A DNA stretch of 64,000 bases from Carideicomes alvinocaridis. GTDB lineage: Bacteria > Pseudomonadota > Alphaproteobacteria > Rhodobacterales > Rhodobacteraceae. The notes under the pieces were generated by a model. The model did not search any database. It had not been told where the DNA came from and worked only from the letters and a program-made list of their open reading frames with translations. Below, one piece after another: positions 57,860 through 64,000 of this stretch (its first letter is position 1; each line of letters opens with the position of its first letter). The translations under genes and the position numbers were made by a program. Location: positions 1-64,000 of the forward strand of contig SRJI02000022.1 in NCBI GenBank assembly GCA_005473895.2. The letters are read 5' to 3'.

Positions 57860-60685
57860 ATGCCAGATACGAAACTGCCCGCCCGTCCTTCGCCCGAGGT
57901 GTCCGACGAGGTCCGGCATACGACCTGCTACATGTGCGCCTGCCGCTGCGGCATCAACGTGCATCTCAAGAATGGCCGCGTGAAATACATCGAGGGCAAC
58001 CGCGACCACCCGGTCAATCGCGGCGTCCTCTGCGCCAAGGGCTCGGCCGGGATCATGCAGCATTACTCGCCCGCCCGGCTGCGCAAGCCGCTGAAACGGA
58101 CGGGGCCGCGCGGGTCGGGGGAGTTTCAGGAAATCTCCTGGGACGAGGCCTATGACCTCGCCGCCGAATGGCTGGAGCCGCTGCGCAAGGACCCGGAAAA
58201 GCTCGCCTTCTTCACCGGCCGCGACCAGTCGCAAAGCTTCACCTCCTGGTGGGCGCAGGCCTTCGGCACGCCCAATTACGCGGCGCATGGCGGCTTCTGC
58301 TCGGTCAACATGGCGGCCGCGGGCATCTACACGATGGGCGGCGCCTTCTGGGAATTCGGCCAGCCCGACTGGGACCGGACGAAGCTGTTCATGATCTTCG
58401 GCGTGGCCGAGGACCATGACAGCAACCCGATCAAGATGGGGCTGGGCAAGCTCAAGGCGCGCGGTGCCAAGGTGATCGGCGTCAACCCGATCCGCACCGG
58501 CTACAACGCCATCGCCGACGAATGGGTGGGGATCACGCCGGGCACCGACGGGCTGTTCATCCTCGCGCTGGTCCACGAGCTGATGCGCGCGGGGCAGGTC
58601 GATCTGGACTACCTCTGCCGCTACACAAATGCGGGCTTCCTCGTAAATTGCGACGAGGGATCAGAGGATTACGGCCTGTTCCTGAGAGACGAGGACGACA
58701 AGCCGCAGGTGATCGACCGGGCCACCGGGGCACCCGCCGCCTATGATGCGAAGGGTGTCAAACCCTCGCTCACCGCCGACCATGACGCGGACGGCACGCC
58801 GTACCGCCCGGTCTTTGCCCTGATGGCGGAACTCTACCTCGAAGACCGCTGGTCCCCCGACGCCGTGGCCGAACGCTGCGGAATCCCGGCCGAGCGGATC
58901 CGCGCCATCGCGGCGGAGCTGGCGCGCGTGGCCTTCGAGGAGGAGATCACGCTCGACATCCCCTGGACCGACTGGAAGGGCGAGCGGCACGAGCAGATGA
59001 TCGGCCGCCCGGTGTCGTTCCATGCGATGCGCGGCATCTCGGCCCATTCCAACGGCTTCCAGACCTGTCGCGCGCTGCACCTGCTGCAGATCCTGCTGGG
59101 CTCGGTCGAGGTGCCCGGCGGCTTCCGCTTCAAGCCGCCCTATCCCAAGCCGCCCGAGGCCCATCCGCGCCCCCACGGCATGGCGAAACCCGGCCTGCCG
59201 ATGCCGGGGCCGCACCTTGGCTACCCGCTGGGGCCGGAGCATCTGCTGATCAAGCCCGACGGCAGCGCCAAGCGGATCGACAAGGCCTACACCTGGGAAA
59301 ATCCGCTGTCCGCCCATGGCATGATGCACATGGTGATCTCCAACGCGCATGCGGGCGATCCCTACAAGATCGACACGCTGTTCCTCTACATGGCGAACAT
59401 GGCGTGGAATTCGTCGATGAACACCTCGCGGGTCATCGACATGCTGACCGACAAGGGCGAGGACGGCGACTACGTCATCCCGCATATCATTTATTCCGAC
59501 GCCTATTCGTCGGAAATGGTGGCCTATGCGGACCTGATCCTGCCCGATACGACCTACCTGGAGCGGCACGATTGCATCTCGCTGCTCGACCGGCCGATCT
59601 GCGAGGCGGATGCCGCCGCCGACGCCATCCGCTGGCCGGTGGTGGAGCCCGACCGCGACGTGAAGGGCTTCCAGACCGCGCTGATCGAGCTGGGGGTCAA
59701 GCTGCGGCTGCCGGGCTTCGTGGACGAAGACGGTCAGGCGATCTACCGCGACTACGCCGATTACATGGTCAACCACGAACGCCGGCCGGGCGTCGGCCCG
59801 CTGGCCGGCTGGCGCGATCCGGATGGCAGCGGGCAGGGGCGGGGCAAGCCCAACCCCGAGCAGCTGGACCGCTATATCGAGAATGGCGGCTTCTGGGTGC
59901 ATCACATCCCCGAGGACGCGCAATTCTACAAGCCGTGGAACGCGGGCTACCAGGACTGGGCGGTGAAGACCGGGCTCTTCGACGCGCCGCAACCTTATGT
60001 CTTCAACCTGTGGCTCGAGCCGCTGGCGAAGTTCCAGCGCGCGGCCCGCGGCCATGGCGCTAGCCAGCCGCCCGAGCACCTGCGCGAGCGCGTGCTGCGC
60101 ACCATGACGCCGCTGCCCACGTGGTATGCGCCCTTCGAGGACGAGGGCGAAGGGGTGGACGAGTACCCGCTTCACGCGCTGACCCAGCGGCCGATGCACA
60201 TGTATCATTCCTGGGGCTCGCAGAACGCCTGGCTGCGGCAGATCACCAATGCCAACAAGCTCTACGTGCCGGGCGAGGTCTGGGAGCGCGAGGGGTTTTC
60301 CGAGGGCGACTGGGCCTGGCTCAGCTCGCCCCACGGGCGGATCCGGGTGCCGGTGGCGCGGATGGACGCGCTCAACCCGCATACGGTCTGGACGTGGAAC
60401 GCCATCGGCAAGAAGCCCGGGGCCTGGGCGCTGTCGGACAATGCGCCGGAAATGCGCGAGGGCTTCCTGCTCAACCACCTGATCAACGAGCTGCTGCCGC
60501 CCAAGGGCGACGGCCGGCGGTGGAGCAACTCGGACCCGGTGACCGGGCAGGCTGCGTGGTTCGACCTGCGCGTGAAGATAGAGCGTGCGCCCGAGGGCGG
60601 TCCGGCCGAGCCGCATTTCGAGCCGGCGAAATCGCCGGTGGGCAAGGGGCCGGAGCGGCTGGCCTACGGGGAAAAGTTCAAGTGA
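57860..60685 (+). CDS. soeA: Molybdopterin oxidoreductase, sulfite dehydrogenase SoeA-like catalytic subunit
   Basis: Mo-bisMGD enzyme of the DMSO reductase family, 941 residues. The N-terminal [4Fe-4S] site is C23-x2-C26-x3-C30-x27-C58 in the CYMCACRCG region. A cysteine in HGGFCSVNM, near residue 137, is the probable molybdenum ligand. No Tat or Sec signal precedes it, which fits SoeA, known to face the cytoplasm. SoeBC-type genes follow after 22 bp. The expected reaction is sulfite to sulfate, with electrons to quinone, useful in taurine, sulfonate or thiosulfate breakdown. Polysulfide or thiosulfate reductase activity is an alternative, but a cytoplasmic catalytic subunit favours Soe. Confidence 0.85.
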   Translation: MPDTKLPARPSPEVSDEVRHTTCYMCACRCGINVHLKNGRVKYIEGNRDHPVNRGVLCAKGSAGIMQHYSPARLRKPLKRTGPRGSGEFQEISWDEAYDLAAEWLEPLRKDPEKLAFFTGRDQSQSFTSWWAQAFGTPNYAAHGGFCSVNMAAAGIYTMGGAFWEFGQPDWDRTKLFMIFGVAEDHDSNPIKMGLGKLKARGAKVIGVNPIRTGYNAIADEWVGITPGTDGLFILALVHELMRAGQVDLDYLCRYTNAGFLVNCDEGSEDYGLFLRDEDDKPQVIDRATGAPAAYDAKGVKPSLTADHDADGTPYRPVFALMAELYLEDRWSPDAVAERCGIPAERIRAIAAELARVAFEEEITLDIPWTDWKGERHEQMIGRPVSFHAMRGISAHSNGFQTCRALHLLQILLGSVEVPGGFRFKPPYPKPPEAHPRPHGMAKPGLPMPGPHLGYPLGPEHLLIKPDGSAKRIDKAYTWENPLSAHGMMHMVISNAHAGDPYKIDTLFLYMANMAWNSSMNTSRVIDMLTDKGEDGDYVIPHIIYSDAYSSEMVAYADLILPDTTYLERHDCISLLDRPICEADAAADAIRWPVVEPDRDVKGFQTALIELGVKLRLPGFVDEDGQAIYRDYADYMVNHERRPGVGPLAGWRDPDGSGQGRGKPNPEQLDRYIENGGFWVHHIPEDAQFYKPWNAGYQDWAVKTGLFDAPQPYVFNLWLEPLAKFQRAARGHGASQPPEHLRERVLRTMTPLPTWYAPFEDEGEGVDEYPLHALTQRPMHMYHSWGSQNAWLRQITNANKLYVPGEVWEREGFSEGDWAWLSSPHGRIRVPVARMDALNPHTVWTWNAIGKKPGAWALSDNAPEMREGFLLNHLINELLPPKGDGRRWSNSDPVTGQAAWFDLRVKIERAPEGGPAEPHFEPAKSPVGKGPERLAYGEKFK

Positions 60686-60707
60686 CGGGCCGCAAAGGGA
60701 GGGGATC

Positions 60708-61445
60708 ATGACCGCATTGCCGCAAAGCACCGACCGCAAGCTGGGGCTGGTGATCGACCTCGACACCTGCGTCGGCTGCCATGCCTGCGTGATCAACTGC
60801 AAGGAATGGAACACCTCCGGCACCGGCGCGCCGCTGTCGGACCAGGAGCCTTACGGCGACACGCCGATGGGAACTTTTCTCAATCGTATCCATACGTTCG
60901 AGGTCGAAGTTGAGGCGTCACCTGCACAGATGGTGCATTTCCCCAAATCCTGCCTGCATTGCGACGACGCGCCCTGCGTGACGGTCTGCCCGACAGGGGC
61001 GAGTTACAAGCGCAGCGAGGACGGGATCGTGCTGGTCAACGAGGACGATTGCATCGGCTGCGGCCTGTGTGCCTGGGCCTGTCCCTACGGCGCGCGGGAG
61101 CTGGACCAGGAAGCGGGGGTGATGAAGAAATGCACCCTCTGCGTGGACCGGATCTACAACGAGAACCTGCCCGAGGAGGACCGCGTCCCCGCCTGCGTGC
61201 GCACCTGTCCGGCGGGCGCGCGTCACTTCGGCGACCTTGGCGATCCGTCGAGCGCGGTGAGCCAGCTGGTGGCCGAGCGGGGCGGCATGGACCTGATGCC
61301 GGAACAGGGCACCAAGCCGGTCAACAAGTACCTGCCGCCGCGTTTGCGCGACAGGTCAATGTCGGGCGGCAAGTCACTGGAAAGCAAGGGAGACAGTCCC
61401 AAGGGGCTGCTTTCCTGGATCGACCGCGCGCTGGAGGCGCTCTGA
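60708..61445 (+). CDS. soeB: Four-cluster iron-sulfur electron-transfer subunit, SoeB-like
   Basis: Ferredoxin-like subunit of 245 residues with four Cys groups for four [4Fe-4S] clusters: CVGCHACVINCKEWN, CLHCDDAPCVTVCPTGA, CIGCGLCAWACPYGA, and CTLCVDRIYN with ACVRTCPAGA. This layout is standard for NrfC/DmsB-type subunits. The ATG at 60708 follows GGGAGGGG. Expected to relay electrons from the Mo site of the SoeA-like protein to the membrane anchor. The stop and the next ATG are adjacent, without any gap. Confidence 0.88.
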   Translation: MTALPQSTDRKLGLVIDLDTCVGCHACVINCKEWNTSGTGAPLSDQEPYGDTPMGTFLNRIHTFEVEVEASPAQMVHFPKSCLHCDDAPCVTVCPTGASYKRSEDGIVLVNEDDCIGCGLCAWACPYGARELDQEAGVMKKCTLCVDRIYNENLPEEDRVPACVRTCPAGARHFGDLGDPSSAVSQLVAERGGMDLMPEQGTKPVNKYLPPRLRDRSMSGGKSLESKGDSPKGLLSWIDRALEAL

Positions 61446-62318
61446 ATGCATCCGGCACCTTCGGTCATCGTCTTCACCGCCCTCTCGGGGCTTGGCTTCG
61501 GCCTGCTGGCCTGGCTCGGGCTGGGGCTGCCTGCCGTTTATGGCTGGGCGGCCTTCTGGTGGTATTTCGTGGGCTACGCGCTGGCGGTGGGCGGGCTCAT
61601 GGCCTCGGTCCTGCACCTCGGCAACCCGAAGAACGGGCTGAAGGCCTTCTCGCAATGGCGCACCAGCTGGCTGTCGCGCGAAGGCGTGGCGGCCGTGGTC
61701 ACGCTGCTGATCATCGCGCCCTTTGCCATCGGGCGCATCTTCCTCGACACCGACTGGGGCTGGCTGGGGGCGATCGGCAGCCTGCTCTGCCTCGTCACGG
61801 TCTTCTGCACCTCGATGATCTACGCCCAGTTGCGCACGGTGCCGCGCTGGAACAATGCGCTGACCCCTGTGCTGTTCCTCGCATGGTCCGTGGCCGGGGG
61901 CGCGCTGCTGGCCGGGCAGGCGGTGGCGGCGGGGCTGCTTTTGCTGCTGGCGGGAGGTGTGCAGGTCGCCTACTGGCTGCGCGGCGACCAGCGCTTTGCC
62001 GAGGCGGGCTCGACCATCGGCACCGCCACGGGGCTGGGCGCGCTTGGCCGGGTGAGGCTGTTCGAACCGCCGCATCAGGGCACCAACTACCTGCTGAAGG
62101 AGATGGGATTTTCCGTCGCGCGCAAGCACGCGGTCAAGCTGCGGGTCATCGCGCTGGCGGCGGGGTCTTTGATGCCGGCGGTGATTTGTATCCTGATGCC
62201 AGCGGGTTACGTGGCGATCCTCATCGCCTTCCCGATCCACCTGGTCGGCATCTTCGCCGCCCGCTGGCTGTTCTTCGCGGAAGCGGACCACGTGATGAAG
62301 CTCTATTACGGCGGCTGA
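61446..62318 (+). CDS. soeC: Membrane anchor and quinone-interacting subunit, DmsC/SoeC-like
   Basis: Integral membrane protein of 290 residues with about eight hydrophobic helices, DmsC family. It opens with SVIVFTALSGLGFGLLAWLG and carries SVLHLGNPKNGLKAFSQWRTSWLSREG, the DmsC-family conserved loop with a histidine that may contact quinone, and a conserved FEPPHQGTNYLLKEMGF segment. It starts at the base after the soeB stop. It should deliver electrons from sulfite oxidation to the quinone pool. Confidence 0.87.
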   Translation: MHPAPSVIVFTALSGLGFGLLAWLGLGLPAVYGWAAFWWYFVGYALAVGGLMASVLHLGNPKNGLKAFSQWRTSWLSREGVAAVVTLLIIAPFAIGRIFLDTDWGWLGAIGSLLCLVTVFCTSMIYAQLRTVPRWNNALTPVLFLAWSVAGGALLAGQAVAAGLLLLLAGGVQVAYWLRGDQRFAEAGSTIGTATGLGALGRVRLFEPPHQGTNYLLKEMGFSVARKHAVKLRVIALAAGSLMPAVICILMPAGYVAILIAFPIHLVGIFAARWLFFAEADHVMKLYYGG

Positions 62319-62323
62319 TCCGT

Positions 62324-63337
62324 TTACCCCGGCAGGAAATCCCTGTCCCGCCCGGCCCAGAGCTCGGCGGCCATGCCATCCGCCTCTTCCGGCGTCGTCG
62401 CATGCCCCATGGCGCGAAGAGCGACGGCCAGCGTCCCCTCGACCGCCGCCACGGCGTAATCGTCCGTCAGCTCGCCGCGCCAGACGCGGGCGAGGTCGGC
62501 CACGTCCATCTCGTGGTCCGGCGCCTGCCGTGGATCGGGCAGGGTCTGGGCAAAGACCTCCATCTCAGGCGCGCCGCCATCGATGGTCATCAGCACCTGC
62601 GCGGGCTTGTTCGGCCGCCGCTCGATCTCGCCCCCTTCGCCGCGCAGCACGGCGGCGCGAGGCTGGCCCAGCACCTGCGCCGCCCCGGCGTGGGTGTCGA
62701 GGAAGGAGCGGTGGAAGATCCCCTGCATCATCACCGGCGCCTCGAACGGGTTGAGCAGCCGGGCAAAGGAATGCACCGGCGAGCGCAGGCCGAAGACCGG
62801 GCGCAGGTCGAGCAGGCGGTGCAGGGCGGGGCTCATCACCTCGAGCGGGATGTAGGCAAACCCCCGCGCCTCGATCTGCGCGGCGGCCTCGTCCATCGTC
62901 GCGGCAGGGGCAAAGCCCAGCTCGGCCAGCACCGCGCTGGTATAGAGCCGCCCGGGCGTGTGGCCCTCGGTCCCGTGCATCGCCACGCGGTGGCCCGCCT
63001 GCACCAGCCCCAGTACCGAGAGCACGAACCACGGCAGTTGCAGCCGCTTGCCCGCGTAGGAGGACCAGTCGAGATCCACACGCGGCAGCCGCGAGGCCCG
63101 CGCCAGCGTGTCCCGCGCACCGAGGGTGAAGCCGGCAAGCTCTTCCGGCGTCTCCTCTTTCAGGCGCTCCAGCATGAGAAAGGCGCCGACCTGCTCGGGT
63201 TCCGCCTCGCCGCGCAGGATCATCGCCATCGCCTCGCGCGCCTCGTCCAGCGTCAGCGCGCGCTGCTTGGTCTTGCCGCGGGCAAGGATCTGGATGAAGG
63301 GCGAGAAGGGATGCGGCTCGGTCACCTGGACGTTCAT
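62324..63337 (-). CDS. TrpD2/YbiB-like glycosyl transferase family protein
   Basis: Protein of 337 residues with the anthranilate phosphoribosyltransferase fold. The N-terminal helical domain has FIQILARGKTKQRALTLDEAREAM, and the active-site-like region is VAMHGTEGHTPGRLYTSAVLAELGF, in which the GTGGD phosphate loop of true TrpD is absent. That loss, and the position outside a trp cluster, argue for the YbiB/TrpD2 group, whose E. coli member binds nucleic acid and lacks TrpD activity. Convergent with soeC, 5 bp from its stop. The ATG ending at 63337 follows AAAGGAG. Confidence 0.82.
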   Translation of the reverse strand: MNVQVTEPHPFSPFIQILARGKTKQRALTLDEAREAMAMILRGEAEPEQVGAFLMLERLKEETPEELAGFTLGARDTLARASRLPRVDLDWSSYAGKRLQLPWFVLSVLGLVQAGHRVAMHGTEGHTPGRLYTSAVLAELGFAPAATMDEAAAQIEARGFAYIPLEVMSPALHRLLDLRPVFGLRSPVHSFARLLNPFEAPVMMQGIFHRSFLDTHAGAAQVLGQPRAAVLRGEGGEIERRPNKPAQVLMTIDGGAPEMEVFAQTLPDPRQAPDHEMDVADLARVWRGELTDDYAVAAVEGTLAVALRAMGHATTPEEADGMAAELWAGRDRDFLPG

Positions 63338-63411
63338 GGCGCGGGCTCCTTTCCCGGCAGAGATTGCACCGGGCCCGGCGGTCTTCAAGCCCCGGCCGGC
63401 GGTCCGAGGCG

Positions 63412-64000
63412 TCAGCCCAGCCAGCGAAAGGCCCGCGCGATCGCCGCGGCGCCCCCGGTCTCGACCAAGGTGCCATGGGCCATCACCACCCGTTCGGGCG
63501 CCCAGCCGAGGATACGGTCCCGGGCGCTTCGGGCGGCGGCGCGGTCGGTCATGGCCAGGCGGAACTTGCGCGGCACCTGCGGAGATGTCCCGGTCATGCC
63601 GTCGAGCCGCGCCACCAGCCCGCGCCAGCCACGGAACCGTCGCGGCGGCATGCATTGCAGCAGGTCGGTGAACAGCGCCGTGCGGCTGGGCCGATGAAAA
63701 AACACCGCCTCCGTCGCGATGCGGTTGGGAAAGAGGAGCTGGTCCATCTCCTCCTCCCAGTCCGGGGGCGGCGTGTCCGAGAGGCGGGCGTCGTAGGCAA
63801 GGTCCGGGCAGCGCTCCGGCAGGCCGGGGGCGACATGGGTGGTGGCCGCCGGGAAGGCGCGCTGCCACTCGGCAACGAAGAGATTGTGCAGCCGGTTCGG
63901 GGCGACGATATGCCGGACCGGGCCCAGCTCGGCCATGTCGCGGCGCAGCGGCTCGGTCAGGGCCACGGGTGACCAGACCACCAGCCCGCCCGCCGCCAGC
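63412..64000 (-). CDS. DUF4336-like protein (5' end beyond window)
   Basis: Partial frame of about 195 residues, open to the window end, containing LVVWSPVALTEPLRRDMAELGPVRHIVAPNRLHN-type sequence, PDLAYDARLSD, and a late MAHGTLVET. The GPVRHIVAPN block and the overall length suggest the DUF4336 family, thought to have a metallo-beta-lactamase-like fold. No function is established. It is followed on the same strand by the YbiB-like gene after 74 bp. The first residues lie outside the window. Confidence 0.65.
   Translation of the reverse strand, partial: LAAGGLVVWSPVALTEPLRRDMAELGPVRHIVAPNRLHNLFVAEWQRAFPAATTHVAPGLPERCPDLAYDARLSDTPPPDWEEEMDQLLFPNRIATEAVFFHRPSRTALFTDLLQCMPPRRFRGWRGLVARLDGMTGTSPQVPRKFRLAMTDRAAARSARDRILGWAPERVVMAHGTLVETGGAAAIARAFRWLG

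Overview
The window is GC-rich, densely packed chromosomal DNA. It looks like a Rhodobacterales (Roseobacter/Paracoccus-type) alphaproteobacterium: there are many ABC transporters for amino acids, polyamines, sugars and glycerol-3-phosphate, a SoeABC-type sulfite dehydrogenase, a hut cluster with HutF, a Ku/LigD pair and aerobic aryl-CoA catabolism. No rRNA, tRNA, insertion sequence, prophage or CRISPR array was found. The organism assignment is inferred from gene content only.

Layout. 1-6.4 kb: histidine utilisation, with hutF (cut by the window start) divergent from a translationally coupled hutIHGU operon. 6.4-11.8 kb: ugpB-A-E-C glycerol-3-phosphate uptake behind a Pho-box array, with an EEP-fold phosphodiesterase where UgpQ usually sits, followed by about 280 bp of decayed copies of that gene's 3' end. 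12-17 kb: an RND efflux pump, its adaptor and a MarR/GbsR-type regulator. 17.2-23.5 kb: a MarR regulator, a polyamine importer (potABCD-like) and a YtcJ-type amidohydrolase that also has a decayed 3'-end copy. 23.7-29.4 kb: a LacI regulator divergent from a sugar isomerase plus sugar ABC importer, with two good LacI-type operators. 29.7-33.1 kb: ku-ligD, bacterial NHEJ.

33.2-40.8 kb: a compact operon for CoA-dependent 2-aminobenzoate-type catabolism (CoA ligase, acyl-CoA dehydrogenase, enoyl-CoA hydratase, MarR, SDR, flavin monooxygenase/OYE fusion), divergent from a RidA gene across overlapping palindromes. 41.2-49.5 kb: a second aromatic module with a Liv-type ABC importer, a 906-residue fusion of a flavin aryl-CoA hydroxylase to an aryl-CoA ligase, and a divergent IclR regulator at a perfect palindrome. 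49.7-53.5 kb: a glucosylglycerate module, with a predicted GH13_18 phosphorylase convergent with gpgP-gpgS. 53.8-57.7 kb: the four-gene Anbu operon (ATP-grasp, alpha-E, transglutaminase-like, proteasome-related peptidase). 57.9-62.3 kb: soeABC. 62.3-64 kb: a TrpD2/YbiB-like gene and a DUF4336-like gene cut by the window end.

The most unusual items are the hydroxylase-ligase fusion, the EEP enzyme in the ugp operon, the decayed tandem copies of gene 3' ends at two loci, and the Anbu operon beside glucosylglycerate metabolism.
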